From Paenalicyclobacillus cellulosilyticus (lineage in GTDB: Bacteria; Bacillota; Bacilli; Alicyclobacillales; Alicyclobacillaceae), in contig NZ_BMOY01000011.1 of NCBI RefSeq assembly GCF_014647315.1, positions 1 to 64,000 on the forward strand: a DNA stretch of 64,000 nt, given 5' to 3'. Below, piece by piece: positions 20,129 through 29,460 of this stretch (positions are counted from its first letter, which is position 1; each line of letters starts with the position of its first letter). The position numbers and the translations under genes were made by a program. Under the pieces are notes generated by a model, which saw only the letters and a program-made list of their open reading frames with translations, had not been told where the DNA came from and ran no database searches.

Positions 20129-22477
20129 GTGCCCGCTCATGTCAACGAACGCATCCTCGGCGGCGTGGTGGTGCGCGGGGTGGGCGTGGACGAACACACC
20201 CGCTGTGCGCACTACCACAGCCCGCTCGACATCATCGCCATCCGGTTCGTGTGCTGCGATGTCTACTATCCCTGCCACGCTTGCCACGAGGCGGTGGCCG
20301 ACCACCCGGCGGTGCCGTGGCCGGCACACCGCTTCGACGAACCGGCCGTGCTCTGCGGTGCGTGCCACCGCACCCTGACGGCGCGCGCGTACCTCGCCTG
20401 CGGCTACCGTTGCCCGTACTGCCAAGCGCCGTTCAATCCAGGTTGCGGCTTGCACCGGCACCTCTACTTCGCAGAAACAGATCCTTCGCCGGATGAGGCC
20501 AAGCCGAAACGTGCAGAAACGACGGTTGGCACCCAGACGAGGGAGGCAAGGCGCTCCGGCCAGGCAGAGACGGCGCAGAACGTCCCGCGCGCGGTTCCGG
20601 GGGCACCTGGGTGCCTGTACTTCGATTTTCGCGGCGACGGGCTGACCCCCTTTTGGCTGACGGATCCCGTGCAAATCCTCTCGGCCCGTACAGCAAAGGA
20701 GGTACCGGGCGTACTGGCCGCCGTCGACGCGGCAGCGCAAGACGGGTACTACGCCGCCGGCTACGTGGCATACGAGGCGGCCCCCGCGTTCGATCCCGCC
20801 TTCGCCGCTCACCCGCCGGGCGAGCTGCCGCTCGCCTGGTTCGGCATCTACCGCCGCCCTGTCCCGGCCGGCGAGATGGCCGCGCCGGGCCGCCGACAGG
20901 GCGACGCGGCCGGGGAGGGACACGGTCGCCCCGTCCACGCATACCCCACCCGCACGACGGAAGCGGCCTCAGTGCACCCAGCGGAGGACACCCCTGCCCC
21001 GTACCAACTCTCCGCCTGGACGTGCGGTACGGAGGAAGCCACCTACCGCCGTCACATCCGTTTCATCCAGGACGCCATTGCGAACGGCCGCACGTACCAG
21101 GTCAACTACACCGTCCGGCTGCGGGCCGGCTTTCGCGGGGACCCGTTCGCGTTCTTCCAGGACCTGCAGGCAGCCCAGCAGGGCGGTTATGCCGCTTACC
21201 TGAACCTGGGCCGCTGGCACATCCTCTCCGCGTCGCCGGAACTGTTTTTTCGCCTGGCGGACGGTTGGCTGACGACCCGCCCGATGAAAGGCACCCGGCC
21301 GCGCGGCCGGTGGCCGGCGGAGGACGCGGCTTTCCGCGCGGAGCTCGCCGCATCCGAGAAAGACCGGGCGGAAAACGTGATGATTGTCGATCTGCTGCGC
21401 AACGACATCGGCCGCATCGCCGCGCCGGGCACCGTGATCGCGGAGCCGTTGTTCTCCATCGAGCGCTATCCGACCGTCTGGCAGATGACATCCACCGTGC
21501 GCGGCCGCGTCGGCACACCCGGCGTCGCCGAAGTCTTCCGCGCCCTCTTCCCGTGCGGATCGGTCACCGGGGCGCCCAAGGTGGAGACGATGCGCATCAT
21601 CCGCGAACTGGAGGAACCGCGCGGCGTCTACTGCGGCGCCGTCGGCTTCGTGGCGCCTGGCGGGCGCGCGGTGTTCAACGTGGCCATTCGCACGGTGGTC
21701 GTGGACACCGCGGCCGGGTGCGCCGAGTTCGGCACCGGCAGCGGCGTCACCGCCCTGTCCAGCCCGGAGGAGGAGTACGCGGAGACGCTGGCGAAAGCAA
21801 GCATTCTCACCGCCCGCCGGCCAACGTTCGCGCTCCTGGAGACCATGCGGCTCGAGGGCGGCAACATCCTCCTCCTCGACCGCCACCTGGCGCGCCTCGC
21901 CGCATCGGCCGACTACTTTGGCTTCCCCTTGGACCGGCATGCCCTGACGGCGGACCTGGTGGCCTTCACCCGCCGCCACGCGCTGTCGCCGCCCACGCGG
22001 CTACGGCTTGTGCTCATGCCGGACGGGCGGTGGGACATCGCGGCCGATCCGCTGCCGGATGCCGCGCCGTGGGGACGGCCGCCCATCGACCCGCGGCCGC
22101 CGCGGCCGGTGGTGTGGGCGGATGAACCCATCGACCCGGCCGACCCGTTCCTCTACCACAAAACCACGCACCGCATCCGGTACGAGGCGGCGCGCCGGGC
22201 GCATCCCGACGCGTTCGACGTGCTTCTGTGGAATCCCGACGGCGAGGCGACCGAGTTCACCATCGGCAACGTGATCGCCGAGATCGACGGCGTATGGTGG
22301 ACACCGCCGGTGGCGTGCGGCCTGTTGGCGGGGACCCTGCGCGCCTGGCTGTTGGCGGAAGGATGGGTCAAGGAACGGCGGCTGACGCGCGCGGACATCC
22401 AGAGCGCCGCCCGGCTGTGGCTGGCGAACAGCGTGCGCGGGCTCGTGCCGGTGGTGTTGGCGGAAGGGGCCCGGTAA
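20129..22477 (+). CDS. pabB: Fusion: CHY zinc finger - aminodeoxychorismate synthase component I - aminodeoxychorismate lyase
   Basis: 782 aa. Residues 1-100 form a CHY zinc finger: TRCAHYHSPLDIIAIRF, CC, YPCHACHE, CGACH, CGYRCPYCQAPFNPGC and a final HLYF supply the Cys/His ligands. A linker of about 50 polar residues leads to PabB. The chorismate-binding domain (about 300-560) contains TRPMKGTRPRG with the active-site Lys and FPCGSVTGAPK. PabC (from about 564) has LLETMRLEGG, the PLP Lys in YHKTTHRIRY, and EFTIGNV. GTG 20129 is chosen, with GAGGAGG seven bases upstream; an in-frame ATG at 20123 is too close. It makes 4-aminobenzoate for folate. PabA is not in the window. The zinc-finger fusion is unusual; CHY proteins are normally separate. 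Confidence 0.85.
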   Translation: MPAHVNERILGGVVVRGVGVDEHTRCAHYHSPLDIIAIRFVCCDVYYPCHACHEAVADHPAVPWPAHRFDEPAVLCGACHRTLTARAYLACGYRCPYCQAPFNPGCGLHRHLYFAETDPSPDEAKPKRAETTVGTQTREARRSGQAETAQNVPRAVPGAPGCLYFDFRGDGLTPFWLTDPVQILSARTAKEVPGVLAAVDAAAQDGYYAAGYVAYEAAPAFDPAFAAHPPGELPLAWFGIYRRPVPAGEMAAPGRRQGDAAGEGHGRPVHAYPTRTTEAASVHPAEDTPAPYQLSAWTCGTEEATYRRHIRFIQDAIANGRTYQVNYTVRLRAGFRGDPFAFFQDLQAAQQGGYAAYLNLGRWHILSASPELFFRLADGWLTTRPMKGTRPRGRWPAEDAAFRAELAASEKDRAENVMIVDLLRNDIGRIAAPGTVIAEPLFSIERYPTVWQMTSTVRGRVGTPGVAEVFRALFPCGSVTGAPKVETMRIIRELEEPRGVYCGAVGFVAPGGRAVFNVAIRTVVVDTAAGCAEFGTGSGVTALSSPEEEYAETLAKASILTARRPTFALLETMRLEGGNILLLDRHLARLAASADYFGFPLDRHALTADLVAFTRRHALSPPTRLRLVLMPDGRWDIAADPLPDAAPWGRPPIDPRPPRPVVWADEPIDPADPFLYHKTTHRIRYEAARRAHPDAFDVLLWNPDGEATEFTIGNVIAEIDGVWWTPPVACGLLAGTLRAWLLAEGWVKERRLTRADIQSAARLWLANSVRGLVPVVLAEGAR

Positions 22478-22632
22478 GCGCAACCGGTCCCGCCTGTCGA
22501 AGCAATTCACAATCCTTCGCCTACTCCGCCAAGTCGCGCTGTGCATGCTAGAATGGAATATCGCGTTTGAACATCGCGTTCGCGCGCGGGCATCCCGTGG
22601 CGCGGACGACGTGAAGATAAAGGGGCATCCGC

Positions 22633-24354
22633 ATGACAGGCTATCGAAACTTCCAACTCGCTTTGTATGTCACGGCTGGCTGCATCCGCAACGAGACCCC
22701 GGCCGGCTTCGAGGCGGCCTTGGCGTTCTTCGCGAAGCACACCAAACTGACGAAAGCCTACCTCGAGGTGCACCGCGGGGACATCACGCATCCCGCCGAC
22801 AAGATGCGCGAAGTGAAAGCGCTGTTCCACCAACACGGCATCCGCACGGCCGGCGGCATCACTCCGACCATCCCGCCAGCCTACCGGCCCGACCACGAGC
22901 GGTTCATGCACGTGTTCTGTTACACCGACGAGGCTTCGCGCGCCAAGCTGCGGGAAGCGGCTGAAATTGCGGCCAGCGTGTTCGACGAGGTCATCCTCGA
23001 CGACTTTTTCTTTACCAACTGCGCCTGCGACGAGTGCATCCGCCGCAAAGGGGACAAAAGCTGGGAGGCGTTCCGGCTCGAACTGATGACCGAGGTGTCG
23101 GAGAACCTCATCATCCGGCCGGCGAAAGCGGTCAACCCGCGCGTCAAGCTGGTCATCAAGTACCCGAACTGGATCGAATCCTACCAGGCGACCGGCTACA
23201 ACACCGAGACGCAGCCACGCCTGTTCGACGGCGTGTACACCGGCACCGAAACGCGCGATCCCGCCACCAGCCAGCAGCATATCCCGCGCTACGGATCGTA
23301 CTCGCTGGTGCGTTGGTTTGAACACGTCAAACCGGGCGGCAACGGCGGCGGCTGGTTCGACAACTTCGACTGCACCACGCTTGACCACTACCTGGAGCAG
23401 GCCAACCTGACGGTGTTCGCCAAGGCGCGGGAGATCACACTCTTCTGTTACAGCTCCTTGAAAGACACCATCTTCATCCCGGCGGTCGGCTTCCAATTGG
23501 AAAAGCTGGACGAGGCCATGGCGGGGGTGGGATCGCCCGTCGGGACGCCGGTGTACCTGCCGCATCACGCCTGTGGCGAAGACCACCTGTACGACTACCT
23601 CGGCATGCTCGGCATCCCGCTCGAACCGGTGCCGGAGTACCCGGCGGACAGCCGCGTGGTGCTGCTCACCGCCGACGCCGCGCGCGATCCGGCGCTCGTC
23701 ACGAAGATGGAGCAGACGCTGCGCCGGGGCGGCGACGTCATCATCACCTCGGGCCTGCTCCAGGCGCTGCAGGGCCGGGGCATCGAGCAGTTCACGACGC
23801 TCGCGGCCACCGGTGCGCGGGTGACCGCCTCCCGGTACGCCATCCAGACGGCCGGGTGCACCTTCCGCGACTTTGTGGCGGCGCCTCGGCCCGTGACCTG
23901 GCCGGTGCTCGCCTACCGGACGAACGCCACCTGGCAGCACGTGGTCGCCGTGGCCGGGGAGAACAACATCCCCGTCCTGATGTCCGACCACTACAGCCGC
24001 GGCCGCCTGTTCACGCTCACGGTGCCGGACAACATGGCCGACCTGTACCACCTGCCCGCGCCCGTGCTCGCCCCGCTGCGCCAGGTGCTCGCCGGCCGCC
24101 TGCCGGTGGTGCTGGACGGCGACAGCCAGGCCGGTTTGTTCGTGTACGACGACGGATCGTTCATCGTCGCGTCGTTCCGGCCGCACCTTCACACGTGGCG
24201 CGCCCGGGTCGCGCCGGGCAAGGTGCTGGTCAACGCCCGCGGCTCGGCCGTGGCGCCGTACTGCACCGAGCCGGACGGGACCAGCGTCTACCAAGTCACC
24301 CTGCGCCCGTCGGAGTGGCGGCTGTACCGCGTGGCGGACCGGGCGGAGATATGA
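22633..24354 (+). CDS. Putative glycoside-hydrolase-like TIM-barrel protein
   Basis: 573 aa, no signal peptide. The first half looks like an alpha/beta barrel: TKAYLEVHRGDI, HGIRTAGGITPTIPP, VFDEVILDDFFFTNC, VNPRVKLVIKYPNW. The LDDFFF strand could carry catalytic Asp residues, and NCACDEC adds a Cys cluster. The second half (VPVYLPHHACGEDHLYDYLGMLG onward; YPADSRVVLLTADAA, RRGGDVIITSGLL) resembles the amidotransferase-like trimerisation domain of some beta-galactosidases. Family and substrate are not firmly recognised. ATG 22633 has AAGGGG upstream. It precedes the broken homocysteine methyltransferase gene by 82 bases. Confidence 0.55.
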   Translation: MTGYRNFQLALYVTAGCIRNETPAGFEAALAFFAKHTKLTKAYLEVHRGDITHPADKMREVKALFHQHGIRTAGGITPTIPPAYRPDHERFMHVFCYTDEASRAKLREAAEIAASVFDEVILDDFFFTNCACDECIRRKGDKSWEAFRLELMTEVSENLIIRPAKAVNPRVKLVIKYPNWIESYQATGYNTETQPRLFDGVYTGTETRDPATSQQHIPRYGSYSLVRWFEHVKPGGNGGGWFDNFDCTTLDHYLEQANLTVFAKAREITLFCYSSLKDTIFIPAVGFQLEKLDEAMAGVGSPVGTPVYLPHHACGEDHLYDYLGMLGIPLEPVPEYPADSRVVLLTADAARDPALVTKMEQTLRRGGDVIITSGLLQALQGRGIEQFTTLAATGARVTASRYAIQTAGCTFRDFVAAPRPVTWPVLAYRTNATWQHVVAVAGENNIPVLMSDHYSRGRLFTLTVPDNMADLYHLPAPVLAPLRQVLAGRLPVVLDGDSQAGLFVYDDGSFIVASFRPHLHTWRARVAPGKVLVNARGSAVAPYCTEPDGTSVYQVTLRPSEWRLYRVADRAEI

Positions 24355-24436
24355 GTGCGGCCACGGCCGCAGGCCTCGTCGAGACAGGCCGCGGCATGAT
24401 TTTGCGTGCCGAACCTTTGATCCCTGGAGGTGTCCC

Positions 24437-25401
24437 ATGCCTGCCATCGACGACCTTCTCCGCGCAGCGGACGTCGTCTTCACCGAAGGTGCAGTGGTGG
24501 AACGCTTGCGGAGAGAGTTGAGCGCGCCGCTCGATCCGCACGTGGTGCACGCGCACCTGGTCTACGATCCTGCATGGCGCCATCGACTTGGAAAATTTAC
24601 CTACAGTACGTGCAAGCCGTCGCTGCGGCGGGCCTTCCGCTCATCCTGCTCGCTCCCACGCACCGCGCCCATCCGCGGCGCGTGCAAGCCGCGGGACTGC
24701 AAGAGAGAGACGTGATCGCGGACAATGTGCGGTTCGTCCGGCAACTGCGGGAGTTGTCCGGCGTTGCTTGCAGCCATGCGGAATACGGCGAAGGACCACG
24801 CGGCCCTGTCCTCATCGGCGGCACGATGGGCTGCTACGGTGACGCGTACAACCCGCGCGAGGCGTTGCCGGAGCCTTCAGCGTTCGTATACCACCGGCTG
24901 CACGCATCCCAACTCGCCACAGCGGGTGTGGATTTTTTATACGGCACGACCCTGCCGGCTTTATCCGAGGCCGTCGGTATGGCGCGTGCCATGGCTGCGA
25001 CAGGCGTGCCGTACGTGCTCAGTTTCATCATTCGATCCGACGGGAGATTGTTGGACGGGACGCCGCTCGTCCAGGCCATTGAGCGGATCGATCAAACAGT
25101 GAGTCCGCCGCCCAGGTTTTATATGGTGAACTGCGTCCACCCGTCCATCTTGCTGTCCGCCTTGTCTGCCCCGGTGAATGCGCGGACCGCCGCGCGGTCC
25201 CGGCTGCTCGGCATCCAGGCGAATGCATCGGCGAAGAGCCCGGAAGAGCTGGACGGCACCGCGACGCTGCAAGCGGACGACTTCGACGAGTGGGTGGCGG
25301 GCATGGTGCGCCTGCGTGCCGAACACCGCCTCCGCATTTTCGGCGGCTGCTGCGGAACGAACGACCGGTATATCGCGCGGTTGGTGGCGGCGTTGACGTG
25401 A
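24437..25401 (+). pseudogene. Homocysteine S-methyltransferase family gene with a frameshift
   Basis: The N-terminus (MPAIDDLLRAADVVFTEGA to VVHAHLVYDP) and the rest (IYLQYVQAVAAAGLPL to the end) are in different frames. Adding one A to the four-A run at 24592-24595 would join them as LGKIYLQYVQAV, so a single-base deletion is the simplest account. The downstream part keeps IGGTMGCYGDAY, MVNCVHPS and GGCCGTNDRYI, the three zinc cysteines of the Pfam S-methyl_trans fold. It would transfer a methyl group to homocysteine. The start has TGGAGGTGTCCC upstream. It could be a sequencing error, slippage or real decay. Confidence 0.75.
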
Positions 25402-25457
25402 TGCGCCCCGGGCGCAAGGCTCCGACAGCGTTCGCCGTGAAAGCACCGCAGACCGTT

Positions 25458-28400
25458 TCACCGTGCCCACTGGACTTGGCCGTCCGGCGTGATGTGCAGC
25501 AGGACACAGCCGGGCGGTACATACAGGTTGAGCACGCCATGCGGGTCGTCCTGGCCGGATGGATTCAAGCAGCGGACGGTGAACTTCGATCCGCCTTTGA
25601 ACACGAGCAGCACGCGCCGTCCTGGTTCCGCCAGCTGCACATCCAGGGCGAACCGCTCCAGCGCCGCCGCTTCTGACGCCGGAAGCACGGGTGTCGCATC
25701 GCCGTAGGCGGGGGAATACGCGGGCACGTTGGCGGCGATGACCACCACCTTCGCCGTGCTCGCCGCGAGCTGCTGCGCCAGCCACGCCAACTGCCCGCCT
25801 GTCGGCACTTGGTGCGCGTCGGAAGCGGCCAGTTCGCCGTGGGCGTCATCCAGCACCAGCCATTGCACGAAGCCTTGGCGGTAGGTGTAATGCGTGGCGC
25901 CGAACGCTTGGCGGAACACCTTATCTTCTGGCGCGCCCGCCGCCTCGGCCACCCCGACCGCCGCATGCACGGGATAGCCGTACCGTTGCCACACCTGCTG
26001 CCACGTGGTGGCGTTGGCCGCCACCGCGGACAACGCCCCCGCCGGAAACACGTCGCCGAGGGTTTGCACGCCCAGCACGCGGTCTCCCTGCGTCTGCCGG
26101 GCGGCCAAGGCTTGGCCGATGCGCGCCCAGACCGCCGCATCGGTTGCGCCCGCAGCCGCGCCCGACATTGCGCCGGAAGCAGTCCCTGAAGCAGTCCCCG
26201 CAGCCGCGCCGGAAGCAGTCTTTGAAGCAGCCCCCGTAGCCGCGCCGGAAGCCGCTGCCGAATTCGCGCCCGGCGTTGCGCCGGAAGCGGCGCCGCTGCC
26301 CGCTGTACCACCCACCCCGCCAGCCTGTCCGGCCACCAGCACGAACGTTGCCCCTTGACCGCGAAAGTTGGCGGGTGAACCGGCGGCGCGGAACCAAGGC
26401 GGCGGCACGGTCGGCCGCCCAAAACGCGAGACCGGATCCGGCGGGTACAACGCCGCAAGCCCGCTGACGTACAGCGTCCCCTTTTGCTCCGCCGGCGGCT
26501 GGTTCGTCAGGAAATCGAGAAAGTTCACCGTGACCGCCGGACCCAGTCCGTTCGGCAGCGGGACGGTGACGTAACGCCAGCCGCGGAAGGTCACCCGAAA
26601 CGGGTAGAGCGTCACCCGGTTGCCGAAGGCGCCGGTGAGCGAGACGGCGAACTGCACCCCGCTGCCGTCTCCTTTCACCCACATCCCCAGCGCCTGCGGT
26701 GGTGCCTGGTTGGGCCCCGCTCCCGCCACCAGTGTCCCCTGCGGCCAAAACACCATCTGTTGCACGCCGCCGCCGGGAAGAAAATCGTAGTCGAGCCTAA
26801 GCGCACCCTTGGCCATGGAGTCCGGCGGTGCGGCGGCGCAGGCCGAGATGCGTCCGGCGTTGTGCGATCCGACCGCCCAACCGTGCAAGCTCGCCAGCGG
26901 ATCGAGCACCGCCCGGACGTAGCCAACCGCCACCGTGGCCGATCCACTGACCCCGCCCACACTGGCCGTGACCTGCCCGGTCACGCGCGCAGGAGCTCCG
27001 CCGGACAACGGGCTGGCCTGCAGGACCCCGCTTGCCACCTGCCCCAGCCCGGGATGGGACACGCTCCACTGCACCATGTTGTCCGGCACCGCGAGCGGCA
27101 GCCCGTCCGCGGTGCGCGCGGTGATGGTGAACGCCTGGCGCTGGCCCGGTGCGAGCGCGGCCACCGCGGGTTCCACCGTGACGGACGCGGGCGCGGCCAC
27201 CACCACCAACGGCACGCGCGCCGAGGCGCCGGAGGGCGTGATCGCGATGAGCTGGCCACGCCCCGGCTTCAGGGCTTGCACCCGGTTCCCGTTCACCCGC
27301 GCGAGCCCCGCCGGCTGCACCGTGAGCTGGACCGGCTCCGCGGCCGTATTTCCGGCCGCATCGAGCGCATAACAAGGCACCGTCTGCGCGGTCCCTGCCA
27401 ACATGGCGACGGGCGATCCGTAGTTGAGCACGACCTGGGTCGCCGGCGCCGGCTGCGTCTCTGTGGAATACACGAACAGTCCGTTGGCCACGCGCCGCTC
27501 CCAACCGTCCGATGGCGAGTTGAGCACCGTGACCGATTGGCTGCCGGGCAACCGCGCCACCATCTCGCTCGATCCGCCGCCATCCAGGACGGCAGCGTCC
27601 CAGGCGCCGAGCTGCTGCAGGTACGCCGCCATCTGGCGGTAGGTGAGCCCGACGCTGTGGTTCGACTCGCGTCCGTCGGCCACCACCATGAAGGCGTGCC
27701 GGCCGTCGCGGGTCACGCCCACCGCAGTCAACGGGTTTTTCACGTCCACGTTCGGCGCGCCGAGCGCTTGCGGATCGTCGTACCACTGGCCGTGTTTGAG
27801 CACTTGGTAGCCTGCACCCACCGCCTGTACCAAATCGTCGTCCGGATTCAGGTGCACCGTGATCGACACGACGCTCCCCGGCTTCAGGTAGGCCGCCGCC
27901 CAGTCGGCCGCTGCCCCCGGCGCCGCGGTGAGCACAAACTGATCGGTCAGCTGGGGCACCACCTTGGCCCCCGGCACCAGCCGCTGCACCTGATACCACT
28001 GGGTCTGGCCGAGCACGGGTCCCATCGCCGGGGTTGTTCCCGCGCGGTTGCTCGCTGTTGGGGCAGGGCTCGACCCGTTGGCTGCACTGGCCGGCGGGGA
28101 CGCGCTCTGTCCCGGCGGTGTCGTGTCCGCGGGAGAAGCACCCGTTCCTCCGGTTGCAGCAGACGGGGAGGCGCTCTGTCCCGGTGATGCAGGAAGCGGC
28201 GTCAGATACACCAAGGTGTCCGACTTCACATACACTTTATCGCCCATGGCCGGTGTGATGAGGCCGAGCTGGCCGCCGTCTTCTGTGCCTGGGCGGTTGA
28301 CGGAGATGAGCGGAAAGGAGGGATAAGCGCTCGCTGATCCGTTGTTCCCGGCACCGGACGGGTCTCCGTGCAGACCCGCGGGGGTCCCGCCCGGTGTACC

Positions 28401-29126
28401 AGCGGACGCACTGGTGGGCGCCCCAACGGACGCTCCATTCGATCCACCGTTCGACACACCGTGGGCTCCTCCGGCGGAAGCACCACCGTTTGCGCCCGAA
28501 CCGCTACTCGCACCCGAACCTCCGCTCGTGCCCGTACTGCCGCCCGCGCCGGATGCGCCGCCCGGATTCGCCCCGCCGCTCGCCGGAACCGCCGTCACCA
28601 CTCCGGAAAACGCTTCGGGTCCAATGGTCACCCGCCCGTCCGCCGTCACGCCCACCACCGCGTAGCGGCCCTGGAGGGGACTTTGCAACACCACGCCGTC
28701 ACGAATGCATAAGTTTTCCGGGCGCCCCGACCTGCCAAGTTCAAAGAAGTCGCCGTTGATACCCGCCACCGCGCCCGTACGGGCCGCCATGGAAGTGAGC
28801 GTCTCATCTGGACTGAAGAGCCGGTCATTGGCGAGGACGACACCCAACTTGACATTGGGATCGGTGAGATTGACCGACAGCAGGTTGATCTGGATGGGCC
28901 CGCTCGTCGTCTCCCACCGATCCGCTTCCTGCACCACGCCGTGCGTCAGCATGGCAGTCTGCGCGGATTGGTCGAGGACGAGCGGCCAGCCGGCGGGCGT
29001 GATTGGCACGCCGTGGGCAGACCACACCCCCGCCGCGGCCTGTGCGGACACCGTACCGCCCAAGACCAAGCTGGCCAAGGCAATGAGCACACATGCACGC
29101 TTCCATTGACGCATCATACCTTGCAT
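25458..29126 (-). CDS. Large secreted phosphodiester glycosidase (NAGPA) domain protein
   Basis: 1222 aa. A signal peptide (RQWKRACVLIALASLVLGG, cleavage near AQA) is followed by a NAGPA-type domain split by a long Gly/Ser/Ala/Thr/Asn linker. Typical segments are GAVAGINGDFF, VGVTRDGRHAFMVVADGR, GLTYRQMAAYL and AAVLDGGGSSEM. Further on are an Ig-like/BIG-type region with VTVEPAVAALAPGQRQAFTI, a beta-sandwich segment, another Ala/Ser/Gly/Thr linker, and a C-terminal metallophosphatase-like domain. ATG 29126 has GGAGGG 10 bases upstream; in-frame ATGs at 29165 and 29195 would put extra residues before the signal peptide. NAGPA domains cleave sugar-phosphodiester bonds; the natural substrate is unknown. 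It is divergent from the riboswitch operon. Confidence 0.75.
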   Translation of the reverse strand: MQGMMRQWKRACVLIALASLVLGGTVSAQAAAGVWSAHGVPITPAGWPLVLDQSAQTAMLTHGVVQEADRWETTSGPIQINLLSVNLTDPNVKLGVVLANDRLFSPDETLTSMAARTGAVAGINGDFFELGRSGRPENLCIRDGVVLQSPLQGRYAVVGVTADGRVTIGPEAFSGVVTAVPASGGANPGGASGAGGSTGTSGGSGASSGSGANGGASAGGAHGVSNGGSNGASVGAPTSASAGTPGGTPAGLHGDPSGAGNNGSASAYPSFPLISVNRPGTEDGGQLGLITPAMGDKVYVKSDTLVYLTPLPASPGQSASPSAATGGTGASPADTTPPGQSASPPASAANGSSPAPTASNRAGTTPAMGPVLGQTQWYQVQRLVPGAKVVPQLTDQFVLTAAPGAAADWAAAYLKPGSVVSITVHLNPDDDLVQAVGAGYQVLKHGQWYDDPQALGAPNVDVKNPLTAVGVTRDGRHAFMVVADGRESNHSVGLTYRQMAAYLQQLGAWDAAVLDGGGSSEMVARLPGSQSVTVLNSPSDGWERRVANGLFVYSTETQPAPATQVVLNYGSPVAMLAGTAQTVPCYALDAAGNTAAEPVQLTVQPAGLARVNGNRVQALKPGRGQLIAITPSGASARVPLVVVAAPASVTVEPAVAALAPGQRQAFTITARTADGLPLAVPDNMVQWSVSHPGLGQVASGVLQASPLSGGAPARVTGQVTASVGGVSGSATVAVGYVRAVLDPLASLHGWAVGSHNAGRISACAAAPPDSMAKGALRLDYDFLPGGGVQQMVFWPQGTLVAGAGPNQAPPQALGMWVKGDGSGVQFAVSLTGAFGNRVTLYPFRVTFRGWRYVTVPLPNGLGPAVTVNFLDFLTNQPPAEQKGTLYVSGLAALYPPDPVSRFGRPTVPPPWFRAAGSPANFRGQGATFVLVAGQAGGVGGTAGSGAASGATPGANSAAASGAATGAASKTASGAAAGTASGTASGAMSGAAAGATDAAVWARIGQALAARQTQGDRVLGVQTLGDVFPAGALSAVAANATTWQQVWQRYGYPVHAAVGVAEAAGAPEDKVFRQAFGATHYTYRQGFVQWLVLDDAHGELAASDAHQVPTGGQLAWLAQQLAASTAKVVVIAANVPAYSPAYGDATPVLPASEAAALERFALDVQLAEPGRRVLLVFKGGSKFTVRCLNPSGQDDPHGVLNLYVPPGCVLLHITPDGQVQWAR

Positions 29127-29283
29127 CCGGGTGCATCCCTCCGTCAACCGTTCACGGTCGGACATCTGCTGCCCGCCTTTCCTCACCGAATCCAACCCCT
29201 GCTCTACTCTTTTAACACATGGAATGAACGGGATAGAAATGAGAGTGTGAAGTTTATATGGGGGTTTTGCACGGGATGTGTGA

Positions 29284-29313
29284 TTGATGGTAGCGGCGCA
29301 GTGATGCTATAAT
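29284..29313 (+). promoter_or_regulatory. SigA promoter of the c-di-GMP riboswitch transcript
   Basis: TTGATG (29284-29289), an 18-base spacer and a perfect TATAAT (29308-29313). Transcription would begin near 29320, some 30 bases before the aptamer. A GCAAC/GTTGC hairpin (about 29321-29350) lies between start and aptamer. Confidence 0.65.
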
Positions 29314-29349
29314 TTTCTTGCAACATTGGCTGTCTCGGCCATCCAGTTG

Positions 29350-29433
29350 CATCGAAAGGCAAACCCGCCGAAAGGCGGCGGCGCAAAGCCACGGGTCTAA
29401 GGGCGATTGCCTATGACAGCCGGGCTGCCGGAG
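29350..29433 (+). ncRNA. Cyclic di-GMP-I (GEMM) riboswitch aptamer
   Basis: Conserved blocks occur in order: GGCAAAC, a CCGCC-GAAA-GGCGG tetraloop hairpin (the receptor-docking GAAA), GCGCAAAGCC, ACGGGTCTAAG, ATGACAGCCGGGCTGCC. P1 forms from GGCA and TGCC. A GGGCT/AGCCC hairpin (29422-29436) would compete with the 3' strand of P1, and no T-run follows, which suggests control at translation rather than by termination. The first downstream start codon is at 29461. Confidence 0.88.
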
Positions 29434-29460
29434 CCCACCGTGAAAAGGGAGTGGATTGTC

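Noticed and set aside
22507-24483. 658-aa minus-strand ORF opposite the glycoside-hydrolase-like gene
   Set aside because: Composition typical of antisense in GC-rich DNA; no RBS or motif.
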